The notes: generated by a model from the letters alone, not told the origin. Shown: positions 53,431 through 62,636, counted from the stretch's first letter. The stretch is 64,000 nt of DNA from Acidobacteriota bacterium (GCA_029781975.1 JAKOVQ010000015.1:1-64000); one strand, 5' to 3'. Program-made: numbers and translations.

Positions 53431-54621
53431 TCATGTCACGCCGCCCCCGCCGCCGTCCGTCTCCACCTGCCGGGGGAGCCTCCGAACGGGGATGACGTAG
53501 GCCGCGAAGGCGAGGCCGCACACGGCGAGCGCGGCCGGGAGCCCGACGCCCGACACGAGGGCGCTCCCGACGAGGGGCGCCACCATCGTCCCGGCGGCGA
53601 ACGCGAGGTTGACGAGGGAGAAGACGGACCCGAAGCTCCTCGTTCCGCTCCGCTCCACCGCGTCCGCCAGCGCCGGGCTGCACGGGGCGAGGACGAACGA
53701 CGCGGCGCTCCCGAGCGCCAGGAGCGACGCGCCGACCGCAAGAGGGCCCGGGGCCAGGGCGGGGAGCGGCAGCAGGAGGGTCACTGCGGCGAGCCCGCCG
53801 AGGAGGACCCGCTCGCGGCCGATCCGGTCCGAGAGGGCCCCCATGAGGGGCGAGGTGACGGAGTGGGCCGCGGCGGCGGCCGCGAAGGCGAGGCCGATGG
53901 CGGTGGCCGACATCCCGACCCGCGCGTCGAGGTCGAGGGGCAGGGTCGATTCAAGCAGGGCGAAGAGGGAAGCGCCGAGGACAGTGGCCCCCGTCCAGAC
54001 CCTCACGTGGCGGTCCGCGAGGAGGGTGCGGAGGCCGACGCGGGGGCGCGGGACGAACGCGACGTCGCGGAGGAGGAGGACGCGGGCGGCGGCGTCGGCG
54101 AGGGCGAGGGCGGCGGCGAGGAGGAAGGGCGCCCGCTGGCCATAGCGCTCGGAGAGGATCCCGGCGACGGGGGGCCCGAGGAGGACCCCCACGTTTGCGC
54201 AGGCGAAGGCGGTCGCCATCGCCCGCCCGCGCCGCTCGGCCGGGAAGGCGTCCGCGAGGAGGGCGAGGCCCGCCGTCCAGGTCGCCGCGGCCGAGAGCCC
54301 CTGGAGGAGGCGCGCGAGGACGAGGAGAGGGTACGAGCGGGCGATCGCGAAGAAGAGGGTGGAGGCGGCGAGGCCGACGAGCCCCCAGAGGAGGGGCTGG
54401 CGCCGGCCGACCCGGTCCGCCAGGGCTCCGAACGGAAAGGTCCCGGCGACGAGGGCGACGGAGTAGCTCGCGAAGAGGACCCCCAGCTCCATCTGCGAGG
54501 CGTGGAGCTCGCGGGCGTAGGCGGGGAGGAGCGGGACGAGGAGGTAGTAGAGGAGCGAGTCGGTGAAGAACGCCAGCGCCGTCACCACGAGGACCGCGCG
54601 GGGCCGGGGCGCCTGGCTCAC
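53431..54621 (-). CDS. MFS transporter (drug/metabolite exporter type)
   Basis: 396 aa from a GTG at 54621. Twelve membrane segments are seen with the MFS loop motif GALADRVGRRQPLLWG between helices 2 and 3 (about residues 64-79), repeated in degenerate form as MGALSDRIGRERVLLGG between helices 8 and 9, and a motif-C-like ANVGVLLGPPVAG in helix 5, characteristic of antiporter exporters. The substrate is unknown. A TATCGT box ends 6 nt before the GTG and no SD is present, suggesting a leaderless transcript. Confidence 0.92.
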   Translation of the reverse strand: MSQAPRPRAVLVVTALAFFTDSLLYYLLVPLLPAYARELHASQMELGVLFASYSVALVAGTFPFGALADRVGRRQPLLWGLVGLAASTLFFAIARSYPLLVLARLLQGLSAAATWTAGLALLADAFPAERRGRAMATAFACANVGVLLGPPVAGILSERYGQRAPFLLAAALALADAAARVLLLRDVAFVPRPRVGLRTLLADRHVRVWTGATVLGASLFALLESTLPLDLDARVGMSATAIGLAFAAAAAAHSVTSPLMGALSDRIGRERVLLGGLAAVTLLLPLPALAPGPLAVGASLLALGSAASFVLAPCSPALADAVERSGTRSFGSVFSLVNLAFAAGTMVAPLVGSALVSGVGLPAALAVCGLAFAAYVIPVRRLPRQVETDGGGGGVT

Positions 54622-54627
54622 GGGCGG

Positions 54628-54633
54628 ACGATA
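54628..54633 (-). promoter_or_regulatory. leaderless-type -10 box (TATCGT) for the MFS gene
   Basis: TATCGT ends 6 nt before the GTG at 54621; no SD is present. Confidence 0.45.
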
Positions 54634-54732
54634 GCGGACGCTCCGCGGCAGGACGACCGGCAGGCCGGCAGCGCTCGCCCCCGGATCGTGCGTCGAGGCG
54701 GTGGGGACCGGGATCGGGGGACGGAGACCCGT

Positions 54733-54738
54733 TACGAT
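54733..54738 (+). promoter_or_regulatory. leaderless-type -10 box (TACGAT) for the GT-C-like gene
   Basis: TACGAT ends 8 nt before the ATG at 54747; no SD is present. Confidence 0.4.
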
Positions 54739-54746
54739 GGGCCCGG

Positions 54747-57218
54747 ATGCGGCGACTCGCCGGGCTCCTCCTCGCCGCGGCGGTGGCGGCCGGCCTCTTC
54801 CGGCCGCCCGCGGCCCTTCCGGTGCCGCTCCGCCTGGCGTCGGGCGTCGCCGCGCTCGTCCTCCTCTGTTGCGCGGCCGCGCGAATGGCGGGCCACCTCG
54901 CCGCCGGCCAGCCCCGCGCGGTCCGCGCGACGGCCGCCGGCGTCCTCGCCGTCGTCCTCTGGACGCTTCCCGCAGCGGTCGCCGGCAACGCCGGGGCCCT
55001 GACGCCGTACCTCCTCCGGCCGCTCGCCCTTTCGCTCTTCCTCCTCACGCGGCTCCTGCCGCCGCGCGGGCCGGAAGGCCCGGGCGGACCGGGCGGGCCG
55101 CCCCTGTCCCGTGCGGAGCGGGCGGTCTTCGCCGCCGCGGGCGCGGCCGCGGCGCTTCTCGTCGGCGGGGCGGTTTGGGCCCAGCGCCTCGCCCCGCCCG
55201 GGACGAACGCCTACGACGACACCTCCTACCACCTGTCGGCGGTGGCGACGTGGAGGGCGTTCGGCGACCTCCGGACGATCGTCTTCCCGGTCGGCGACGC
55301 GAGCCCGGCCTTCTACCCGCTCGCCTCTGAGCTCACCTCCTTCGCCCTCCTCTCGGCGGCCGACCCGTCCGACGTCCTCGCCCGGTGGACCGAGCTCCCG
55401 TTCGCCCTCCTCACCCTCGTCGCCGTCGCCGCGATCGCGGGGAAGCTGGGGGCGAGTCGGGGCGGGCAGCTCCTCGCCGTCCTCGCCTTCGCGAGCGTCC
55501 CGCGCGCCTTTCCGCAGCTCGCCCTCTCGGCCGGGAACGACAATGCCGTCGCGTTCCTCACCTGCGCATCCGCCCTCGCCCTCCTCGTCCTGGCCGAGAG
55601 TCCCTCGCTCCCGGCCGGGCTCCTCGCGGGAGCGGCCCTCGGGCTCCTCGCCGGCACCAAGTACACCGGCCTTCTCTTCGCGGGGGCGTGCGCGCCGCTC
55701 CTCCTCATCGCGCTCACCTCGCCCGCGCGGCCGGGCGGGCCGCGCCGCGTCTCGCTCCTCCTCGCGATCGGCGGGGCCGCCCTCCTTGCCGGCGGGTGGA
55801 CGTACGTGCGCAACGCCGTCGCCGCCGGAAACCCGCTCTTTCCGCTCCCGCTCCCGGGCCTCCCGGGCTGGGCCGACGCGGCAAGGTCCGGATGGGCGTC
55901 GCGACCGGAGGCGGCGATCGACCCGTGGCGCTTCCTCCTCGCCCGGCCGGACCGGACGGGCGCCCTCTTCCCCTTCCTCCTCCTCCCGGCGGCGCTCCTC
56001 GCGCCGGTCGCTGCCCTGCTCCACAGGGGGAGGCCGGCGCGCGAGCGTGCCCGCGACGTCGCGGTCCTCGCTCTCCCCGTCCTCCTCTACCTCGAGTTCC
56101 TCTTCCTGATGATCGACCACCGGGACGTCCGCTACATCCTCGCTGCCTTCGCCCTCGCGGCGATCGCGCTCGCGACGCTCGTCGAGAGGAGCGGGCGCGT
56201 CGCGCCCGCGCTGCGGCTCGCCGTCGCGGCGGCCTTCCTCGCGGCGGCCCTGTCGCGCTTCATCGGCGGGGCTCCCGGTGCGCCCCCGGCGTGGGCCATC
56301 GTCGTGATCGTGGCGGCCGCCGGCGCCGCGGCGGCGTCCGTCCCGGGGGTGCCTCGCCTCGTGCAGCGGAAGGGACTCGCCGGCGCAGCCCCGCTCGCCG
56401 GAGCCGCCGCGGTCGTCCTCCTCGGCCTCGCCTCCGCTCGCTGGGTGGCGGCCTACCAGGAGGCCCGGCTCGCGCCGGGCTCCCTCGCCCGCCTCCTGGA
56501 CGCCCGCACGGCGACGGAAGGTGCGACGGTCGCCGTGGCGGGGACCAACCAGCCCTACCTCCTCTCGGGCGGACGGCTGCAGAACAGGGTGGTCTACGTC
56601 AGGACGCAGGGTCCTCCCCCGCTCTCCTTCTTCGACTGGCGCCGGCCCGCCCCGGTCCCCGGTGAGCGGCCGCGCCTCTCGGCGTGGCTCGCGAACCTCG
56701 GCCGTTCGGGTGCGAGGTTCCTCGCGGTCCGGTACGACGAGCCGACGCCGGAGCACGAGTGGACGGACCTCGTCCCCGACGCAATCCGGCTCGTCGCGAG
56801 AGGAACGGACGGGGACCTCTTCGAGCTCCTTCCGGATCGCCTCGCGAGCGTGCGCCCGGTCGAGGCGACCTTCGACGAGAGCCTCCCGGTCGCGCTGGAC
56901 GAGCCGGCCGAAGGGCAGCTCCTGCACGATGTCCTTCGCGCGCGAGGGTGGTGCCAGGAGCGGGGCGGCGGGCGGATCGAGCCGAGGGTCTTCCGGGTGG
57001 ACGGCCGGCCGATCCCCGTCCTCACGCTGAAGCGGACGCCGCGCCCCGACGTCGCGGCGGCGATCCCCGCGATCGGGGACGGGTCGGCCGCGGGCTGGGA
57101 GGCGACCCTGTCGTCCGCGGGGCTCGCGCCCGGCGAGCATCGCCTCGTCGTCGTCTTCGCGACGCCCGACGGGCGGTGGCGCCGGTCGCCGGTCCGGCGC
57201 TTCGCCACCTCTCCCTGA
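54747..57218 (+). CDS. polytopic GT-C-like glycosyltransferase/membrane protein
   Basis: 823 aa. About 12-14 membrane helices span residues 1-560. The first large periplasmic loop has NAYDDTSYHLSAVATWRAFGDL, in which the Asp-Asp resembles the acidic catalytic motif of GT-C enzymes (ArnT/PMT type). ALGLLAGTKYTGLLFAGA and MIDHRDVRYILAAFALAAIA are typical of the same superfamily. A C-terminal soluble domain (about 570-823) is probably periplasmic. Lipid-linked sugar donors and acceptors are unknown. It is divergent from the MFS gene with a TACGAT box close to its ATG and no SD, and convergent with the TMTC-like gene. Confidence 0.75.
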   Translation: MRRLAGLLLAAAVAAGLFRPPAALPVPLRLASGVAALVLLCCAAARMAGHLAAGQPRAVRATAAGVLAVVLWTLPAAVAGNAGALTPYLLRPLALSLFLLTRLLPPRGPEGPGGPGGPPLSRAERAVFAAAGAAAALLVGGAVWAQRLAPPGTNAYDDTSYHLSAVATWRAFGDLRTIVFPVGDASPAFYPLASELTSFALLSAADPSDVLARWTELPFALLTLVAVAAIAGKLGASRGGQLLAVLAFASVPRAFPQLALSAGNDNAVAFLTCASALALLVLAESPSLPAGLLAGAALGLLAGTKYTGLLFAGACAPLLLIALTSPARPGGPRRVSLLLAIGGAALLAGGWTYVRNAVAAGNPLFPLPLPGLPGWADAARSGWASRPEAAIDPWRFLLARPDRTGALFPFLLLPAALLAPVAALLHRGRPARERARDVAVLALPVLLYLEFLFLMIDHRDVRYILAAFALAAIALATLVERSGRVAPALRLAVAAAFLAAALSRFIGGAPGAPPAWAIVVIVAAAGAAAASVPGVPRLVQRKGLAGAAPLAGAAAVVLLGLASARWVAAYQEARLAPGSLARLLDARTATEGATVAVAGTNQPYLLSGGRLQNRVVYVRTQGPPPLSFFDWRRPAPVPGERPRLSAWLANLGRSGARFLAVRYDEPTPEHEWTDLVPDAIRLVARGTDGDLFELLPDRLASVRPVEATFDESLPVALDEPAEGQLLHDVLRARGWCQERGGGRIEPRVFRVDGRPIPVLTLKRTPRPDVAAAIPAIGDGSAAGWEATLSSAGLAPGEHRLVVVFATPDGRWRRSPVRRFATSP

Positions 57219-57221
57219 GGG

Positions 57222-57234
57222 CGGGAACTTCCCG
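57222..57234. terminator. small palindrome between convergent GT-C genes
   Basis: CGGGAA-C-TTCCCG lies in the 39-nt gap between the two convergent stop codons and could act on both strands, although no U-tract is present. Confidence 0.3.
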
Positions 57235-57257
57235 TTCGAACCCGTGCCGTGGGCCGC

Positions 57258-59087
57258 TCAGCGGCCTCCGGTCATCGCCAGCGCCCGCTCGAGGTTCTCG
57301 CGGCCGTGCTGGTAGTCGGGCCGCAGCGCCACGCAGGCGCGGAAGTGCTCGATCGCCTCGGCCGGTCGTCCCAGCTGCATCAGGACGGCCCCGAGGCCGT
57401 TGTGCGCGAGGTAGTCGCCCGGCCCGGGGTGGCGCAGGGCCTCCTGGTACTCGGCGAACGCCTCGGGGAGCCGCCCCGCCTTCGTGTAGAGCGTCGCGAG
57501 GTGGACGTGCATCTCGCCGTCGGTCGGGTCGACCTTCAGCGCGGCCTTCACCCGGTCGGCGGCGGTCGCCAGGTCTCCCTTCTCCTCCGCGACCTGCGCG
57601 AGGTTGAGAAGCGTCGGGATGGCGTCCGGCTTGATCGCGAGCGACGCCTCGAGCTTCTTCACCGCCTCGTCGATCCGTCCCTCCGAGAGGAGGAGGTTCC
57701 CGTAGTTCGTGAGGCAGAGGAAGCACTCGGGGTTCCGGGCGAGGGTCTCGGTCCAGAGGGTCTCCGCGTCCCGGTAGCCCCGCGCCTGGACGGACGAGGC
57801 GGCGCCGAGGAGCGCGAGGAGCGCCACGCCGAGGGCCGCGGCGGCCCGCCGGACGCTCGTCCCGCGCGAGGCGAGGAGGGAGGCAAGGCCGCAGACCAGC
57901 GCCGAGGCTCCGACCGCCACCGCCTGGTAGGCGAAGTGGTCGGCCACGTACGAGTAGCGCATGGCGTAGACGTTGAAGAAGCCCATCGCCGGGAAGAGGA
58001 CGCCGCCGAAGAGGAGGAGCGCGGCCAGGGGGCCGCGGAAACCGCGGTGCGCGAGGAGCGCCCCCCCCGCGAGGGCGGCGGCCCAGCCGAGGGCGGGGAG
58101 CCACTCCACGAGCGACGACGGGTCGATCCTCCAGCGCGGGTAGACGAAGGAGAGGCCGGCGGGCCAGAGGAGCTTGGCCGCGTAGAACGTCGTCACCCGT
58201 CCGGCGAGGACCAGCCGCCCCGCGAGGCCGAGCGCCCACTCCTCCCCCTTCGCCTGCACCATCGTCCGCTCCAGCCACGCGGTGTGGGCGGCGAGGGCGA
58301 CCCCGACGGCGAAGAAGGGGACGACCGGGCGGACGTCGCTCCAGCGGAGCCGTCCCGCCTTCCACCAGAGGAGGACGAGGAGGACGGCGGGGAGGACGCT
58401 GGCGGTCGTCTTCGCGAGGAGCGCCAGGGTGAAGGCGGCGAGCGCCGCGGCGTAGAGCGCCCGCGGGCGCTGGCGGAGAGGGACCTCGGCGGCGGCCCGG
58501 CGCAGCTTCTGCGCCTCTCTCCGCGCCTCCCTCCGGGCCTCCTTCCGGGCCTCCTTCCTCTCGCTCCCGGTCCGCCCCTCGACCGCCGCGTCGCGGGGCT
58601 TCTCTCCCGCCTCCTCGCGCGCGGCCCGCCACGAGAGGAAGGCGTGCGCCGAAAGGAGCGTGAGGACGAGCGAGAGGGTGTTCTTCCGCTCCGTCACCCA
58701 CGCGACCGACTCCACGCAGACGGGGTGGAGCGCGAACGCGGCCGCCGCGAGCCAGGCGCCCGGAAGGGCGAGCCGGCGGAGGAGGCGCCAGAGGAGGAGC
58801 GCGCCGCACGCGTGGAGGAGGACGTTGACGAGGTGGTAGCCGAGGGGGTGGAGCCCCCAGAGGAGCTTCTCGACCCAGAACGTCGTGAAGACGAGCGGGT
58901 AGTACTGCTCGTTCGCGTGCGGGTCGGTCCAGATCGCGGAAAGCCCCGCGAGGCCGTCCAGCGTCGGGTTCTCGGTGACGTACGTCGTGTCGTTCCAGAC
59001 GAAGCCGGCGCGGAGGGCCGGGACGTAGGCCACGACGACCGCGGTCACGAGGAGGAGGCCCAGGGCCGTTGCGCTCTTCCGCTCCAC
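57258..59087 (-). CDS. TMTC-like GT-C membrane protein with C-terminal TPR repeats
   Basis: 609 aa from a GTG at 59087. The N-terminal ~400 residues have about ten membrane helices with FVWNDTTYVTENPTLDGL (acidic motif in the first loop), YYPLVFTTFWVEKLLWGLHPLGYHLVNVLLHA and ALHPVCVESVAWVTERKN, the hallmarks of TMTC/DUF1736-type proteins. The C-terminal ~190 residues are four or five TPR repeats (AVKKLEASLAIKPDAIPTLLNLAQV, AADRVKAALKVDPTDGEMHVHLATLYTKAGR, AIEHFRACVALRPDYQHGRENL). A lysine/arginine/glutamate insertion (KEARKEARREARREAQ) lies in a cytoplasmic loop. It possibly mannosylates or otherwise glycosylates exported proteins. Confidence 0.88.
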   Translation of the reverse strand: MERKSATALGLLLVTAVVVAYVPALRAGFVWNDTTYVTENPTLDGLAGLSAIWTDPHANEQYYPLVFTTFWVEKLLWGLHPLGYHLVNVLLHACGALLLWRLLRRLALPGAWLAAAAFALHPVCVESVAWVTERKNTLSLVLTLLSAHAFLSWRAAREEAGEKPRDAAVEGRTGSERKEARKEARREARREAQKLRRAAAEVPLRQRPRALYAAALAAFTLALLAKTTASVLPAVLLVLLWWKAGRLRWSDVRPVVPFFAVGVALAAHTAWLERTMVQAKGEEWALGLAGRLVLAGRVTTFYAAKLLWPAGLSFVYPRWRIDPSSLVEWLPALGWAAALAGGALLAHRGFRGPLAALLLFGGVLFPAMGFFNVYAMRYSYVADHFAYQAVAVGASALVCGLASLLASRGTSVRRAAAALGVALLALLGAASSVQARGYRDAETLWTETLARNPECFLCLTNYGNLLLSEGRIDEAVKKLEASLAIKPDAIPTLLNLAQVAEEKGDLATAADRVKAALKVDPTDGEMHVHLATLYTKAGRLPEAFAEYQEALRHPGPGDYLAHNGLGAVLMQLGRPAEAIEHFRACVALRPDYQHGRENLERALAMTGGR

Positions 59088-59093
59088 GGGGGG

Positions 59094-59099
59094 ACGTTA
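59094..59099 (-). promoter_or_regulatory. leaderless-type -10 box (TAACGT) for the TMTC-like gene
   Basis: TAACGT ends 6 nt before the GTG at 59087; no SD is present. Confidence 0.45.
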
Positions 59100-59197
59100 G
59101 CATCGGCGAGGCGGCCGGCGGAGGTGGACCCGGTGCGTCCCCGGCGTCCCTCCATCCTCGCGCGCCCGCCTGCCGGAGCCCGGTCCCGGCCGGGACC

Positions 59198-59244
59198 TTG
59201 ACAAGAGGCGCGGCGGAGCTCACTGTATTAGTGTTGTGATACAG
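59198..59244 (+). promoter_or_regulatory. promoter/operator region of the GntR-ABC operon
   Basis: TTGACA at 59198-59203 is a perfect -35. The likely -10 overlaps the inverted repeat CTGTAT-N10-ATACAG (59223-59244), probably the binding site of the GntR/YtrA regulator encoded about 80 nt downstream. Spacing to the best -10 candidates is longer than 17 nt, so the exact -10 is uncertain. Confidence 0.5.
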
Positions 59245-59327
59245 CGACTCGCCGATCCCCGCCCCTCCGGCCAGGACCCCGGCGCCTGGCGACCCGGCCG
59301 GGAGCGGCTCGCTCCCCGGAGCCTTCG

Positions 59328-59732
59328 GTGCTGACCCTCCGGATCGACCCGCGCGACGCCGTCCCGATCTGGAAGCAGATCGAGGAGGGGATGCGGCGCC
59401 TCGTGGCCTCCGGGGCGCTCGCCGCGGGCGCCGCCGTCCCCTCGGTCCGCGACCTCGCCCGTGAGCTCCGCGTGAACCCCGCCACCGTCGTCCGGGCGTA
59501 CCAGAGGCTCGTCGACGCCGGGCTCCTGGCGGTGCGGCGCGGGGAGGGGACGTTCGTCGCGGCGTCGATCCCCTCCCTCCCGGCCCGCGAGCGCCGGCAC
59601 GCCCTCGAGGAGGGCGCGCTCCGCTACGCGAGCGTCGCCCTGACGGTCGGCTCCTCGCGCGACGAGGCGACCGCGGCCCTCGGCTCCGCCTTCGACCGCC
59701 TCTCCCGCCCCCCGCAAGGAGGTCGCCCGTGA
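59328..59732 (+). CDS. GntR-family regulator, YtrA subfamily
   Basis: 134 aa from a GTG at 59328. The winged helix-turn-helix is residues about 10-75 (IWKQIEEGMRRLVASGALAAGAAVPSVRDLARELRVNPATVVRAYQRLVDAGLLAVRRGEGTFVA-type pattern). The short C-terminal region (~55 residues) is helical, the size expected of the YtrA subfamily, which lacks the large effector domain. YtrA regulators are usually the first gene of an ABC transporter operon that they repress. Here the ABC ATPase overlaps its stop (GTGA) and a palindrome precedes it. Confidence 0.92.
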   Translation: MLTLRIDPRDAVPIWKQIEEGMRRLVASGALAAGAAVPSVRDLARELRVNPATVVRAYQRLVDAGLLAVRRGEGTFVAASIPSLPARERRHALEEGALRYASVALTVGSSRDEATAALGSAFDRLSRPPQGGRP

Positions 59733-60646
59733 GCGCAGATCCCCTCCGGCTTCAGGGACTCACCGTCCGGTACGGCCCGCTCGTCGCCGTCGACGGCGTG
59801 TCGCTCTCCGTCGGGCGCGGGGGCGTCTTCGCGCTCCTCGGGCGGAACGGCTCCGGGAAGAGCTCGCTGGTCCGCTGCGTCCTCGGCCAGCAGAAGCCGA
59901 CGGCGGGCGCCGCCACCCTCTTCGGCGAGGACGTCTGGACTCACCGGGCCCGGCTCATGGCCCGGGTCGGCGTCGTCCCCGAGGAGCCCGACGCGCCGCG
60001 AGAGATGACGCCCGCCGAGCTCGCCGCCTTCTGCGCGAGCCTCTCTCCACGTTGGGACGGCAACGCCTTCTCCGCCCGCCTCGCCCGCTTCGGCGTCCCG
60101 GAGCGGACCCCTTTCTCGAGCCTCTCGAAGGGACAGAGGAGCCTCACGCTCCTCTCGCTGGCCCTCGCCCCCGAGCCCGAGCTGATCGTGATGGACGACC
60201 CGACGCTCGGCCTCGACGCCGTCGCCCGCCGCGCCCTCTTCGAGGAGGTCGTCACCGAGCTGGCGGACCGGGGGACGACGGTCTTCCTGACCACCCACGA
60301 CATCGCGGGAGTCGAGGGGATCACCGACCGGGTGGGGATCCTGAAGGGCGGGCGGCTCCTCGTCGACGAGGAGGTCGAGGGGCTCAAGGCGCGGTGGCGG
60401 ACGGTGCGGTACCGGAGCGAGGTGACCGAGAACCGGACCGACTTCGGGAACGAGCTGGACGAGATGTCGCCCGAGAGGGTGAAGGTCCGCGGCTGGGGGA
60501 TCGAGGGAGTCGTCTCCGGCTACTCCGACGAGGCGTTCGCCCGGTTCTCCGCGCGCGACGGCATCGTCGACGCCGAGGCGAGCCCGCTCGCCCTCGAGGA
60601 GATCTTCCTCGCCGTGGCCGGCGAGGAGAAGGGAGCAGCCCGATGA
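59729..60646 (+). CDS. ABC transporter ATP-binding protein
   Basis: 305 aa from a GTG at 59729 (GTGA overlap). Walker A is LLGRNGSGKSSL (about residues 36-47) and the signature LSKGQRSLTLLSLAL replaces the usual LSGGQ. Walker B is LIVMDDPTLGLD, which has Asp-Asp in place of Asp-Glu at the catalytic position, and the H-loop is FLTTHD. The LSKGQ and DDP forms are common in YtrB/ABC-2-type exporters. It pairs with the permease gene (ATGA overlap). Substrate is unknown; YtrA-linked transporters often respond to cell-envelope stress. Confidence 0.92.
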   Translation: MSADPLRLQGLTVRYGPLVAVDGVSLSVGRGGVFALLGRNGSGKSSLVRCVLGQQKPTAGAATLFGEDVWTHRARLMARVGVVPEEPDAPREMTPAELAAFCASLSPRWDGNAFSARLARFGVPERTPFSSLSKGQRSLTLLSLALAPEPELIVMDDPTLGLDAVARRALFEEVVTELADRGTTVFLTTHDIAGVEGITDRVGILKGGRLLVDEEVEGLKARWRTVRYRSEVTENRTDFGNELDEMSPERVKVRGWGIEGVVSGYSDEAFARFSARDGIVDAEASPLALEEIFLAVAGEEKGAAR

Positions 60647-62610
60647 AGGCCCTCGTCCTCGTGGCCCGGCGCGAGATCGCCGAGCGCCGGTTCGTCCTCG
60701 CCGCGGCGGCGGTCGCCTCCCTCCTCCCCTTCCTCGCTCCGCTCGTCCCGGGAATCCCGGCGTCCGCCGGCCCGATGGCCCGCGCCGTCGTCGCCCTGAC
60801 CCTCTCCGTGACGTTCGGGCTCTCCGGGAGCCTCCTCGTCGGCGCGTCGGTCGTCGGCCGCGAGCTCGCGGAGCGGCGCCTCGGCTTCTACTTCTCCCGT
60901 CCGCTCCCCGCCTGGGCCCTCTGGGCGGGGAAGCTCCTCGGCGGCCTCCTCCTCGTCCTCGCCTCCGAGGCGGTCGTCCTCCTGCCGGCGTCTCTGGCGA
61001 GCGGACGCTTCCCGGGGCTTTGGGGCTCGACCGCCGACACCGTCGCCCTCTGGGGCGTCCTCGCCCTCCCGCTCCTCCTCTTCCCGCTCGCGTGGGTCTC
61101 GTCGGTCGCGCTCCGGTCGCGGTCGCCCTGGCTCGCCGTCGACTTCGTCCTCGTCCCGGTCGTCGCCCTCGCGTTCTGGATCCCCACGCGACGCCTCCTC
61201 GGGCACGGCTTCGCCGAGGGGCTTCCGCGGCTCGTCGGAGCCCTCGCCGCGCTCTTCGCCGTCGCCCTCGCCGCCGCCACGTTCGGGCAGCTCGTCGGCG
61301 GGAGGACGGACCCGCGGAGGGGACACGGGGTGCAGTCGCTGGTCCTCTGGGGAACCCTCCTCGCCGCGGCGCTCGGGTACGAGGTCTGGTCGCGGCGGGT
61401 CGTCGACCCCGGGGTGGAGGGCCTCGTCACCGCCTGGTACTCCCCGGCGGGAACCGCCCTGTCGTGGGTCTACGTGAGCGGAACCTCCGGCGGGTCGGGC
61501 CACGTGAGGGCGTCGTACCTCGTGGACCTCGAGCGCCGCCGGTCCGTCCTCCTTCCCCCCGCCTGGGGACCGCTCGTCTCGCGGGACGGGACGCGGGCCC
61601 TCCTGAGCGCGTGGCCGGACGGATTCGGGAGCGGGGCTCCGCAGCTCGTCGCCCTCGACCTGGCGGCCCGCCACCCCGCCTCGGATCCCGAGGAGATCGC
61701 GCCCGCAGGCGGCGTCACGTCTTACGACCTGTCGGCGGACGGCAGGAGCGCCGCCGTCGTCTCGGGCGATACGGTCCAGGTGGTCCGGCTGCCGGGCGTC
61801 GGGCTCCTGGCGTCCGTCAGGATCCCCTCTGCCGCGGAGAGCGGGCCGGGAGGGACGCGCTGGTCCTACGAAGCCGGGTTCCTGCCCGACGGGAAGGTCC
61901 GTCTCCTCCCGCGCCGCCGCCTCTGGAAGGGGCCGGCTCCGGATTCTCCGCCCGCCGTCCCCCCGCCACCGATCCTCGAGCTCGACGTCGCAGCCCGCCG
62001 AGTCAGCGAGACCGGCCGCTACGACATCCCGCCCGTCTCCGGCGGGCTCTGGCTCGCCGCCGACGGGAGCGGAGAACGGCTGCTCGTACGGGCGATCCCC
62101 TTCGACCGGACGGTCTGGCTCCTCGACGCCCGAACGGGGCGGCGAATCGCCACCTTCGAGGGAGCCCCCGACGGGAAGCCCGGCTTCTCGGGCTTCCTCG
62201 CGGACGGACGGATCGTCCTCCTGGAACGGCAGGGCGACGACCGGCAGGTGCGCGTCTTCGACCGGGACGGCCGCGAGGCGCGCTCGGTGCCGTTGGGCCT
62301 GCGGGGACCGTCCGTCCGGGTGGGCCCCGAGGTCGCGCCGGGGGTCCTCCCGGTCGCGGTGGAGGAACGATCCGGCAACCGCGCCGGGAGGGAGTACCGG
62401 CTCGTCCTTGTGGACGTCGGAGCGGGCCGCATCTCGCCGGTGAAGGGCGACCTCCGGCCCGCCCTCGGGGGCGACTGGCCCTGGGCCGTCGGTCTCCGTT
62501 CCCCCGTCTTCCCGGGCTCCCCCGCCTCCCGGCTCTTCCTCGACGCGGACGGGAAGCCCGTCCTCCTCGACCCCGCCACGGGGGCCATCCGGCCCCTCGA
62601 CCTCCGCTGA
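60643..62610 (+). CDS. ABC-2-type permease fused to a beta-propeller-like extracytoplasmic domain
   Basis: 655 aa from the ATG at 60643 (ATGA overlap). Residues about 1-250 have six membrane helices of the ABC-2 permease type (LVLVARREIAERRFVLAAAAVASLLPFLAPL, GRELAERRLGFYFSRPLPAWALWAGKLLGG). From about residue 265 a ~390-residue soluble part shows repeating short beta-blades (SYDLSADGRSAAVVSGDTVQVVRLPG, GGLWLAADGSGERLLVRAIP, VWLLDARTGRRIATFEG, VRVFDRDGREARSV, RLFLDADGKPVLLDPATGAIRPLDL), i.e. a WD40/YVTN-like propeller. It completes the GntR-ABC operon. Confidence 0.82.
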   Translation: MKALVLVARREIAERRFVLAAAAVASLLPFLAPLVPGIPASAGPMARAVVALTLSVTFGLSGSLLVGASVVGRELAERRLGFYFSRPLPAWALWAGKLLGGLLLVLASEAVVLLPASLASGRFPGLWGSTADTVALWGVLALPLLLFPLAWVSSVALRSRSPWLAVDFVLVPVVALAFWIPTRRLLGHGFAEGLPRLVGALAALFAVALAAATFGQLVGGRTDPRRGHGVQSLVLWGTLLAAALGYEVWSRRVVDPGVEGLVTAWYSPAGTALSWVYVSGTSGGSGHVRASYLVDLERRRSVLLPPAWGPLVSRDGTRALLSAWPDGFGSGAPQLVALDLAARHPASDPEEIAPAGGVTSYDLSADGRSAAVVSGDTVQVVRLPGVGLLASVRIPSAAESGPGGTRWSYEAGFLPDGKVRLLPRRRLWKGPAPDSPPAVPPPPILELDVAARRVSETGRYDIPPVSGGLWLAADGSGERLLVRAIPFDRTVWLLDARTGRRIATFEGAPDGKPGFSGFLADGRIVLLERQGDDRQVRVFDRDGREARSVPLGLRGPSVRVGPEVAPGVLPVAVEERSGNRAGREYRLVLVDVGAGRISPVKGDLRPALGGDWPWAVGLRSPVFPGSPASRLFLDADGKPVLLDPATGAIRPLDLR

Positions 62611-62624
62611 GACCCCCGGCCGGC

Positions 62625-62630
62625 TAAGAT
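62625..62630 (+). promoter_or_regulatory. leaderless-type -10 box (TAAGAT) for kdsD
   Basis: TAAGAT ends 6 nt before the GTG at 62637, identical in sequence and spacing to the kdsA box. Confidence 0.55.
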
Positions 62631-62636
62631 CCTGCC

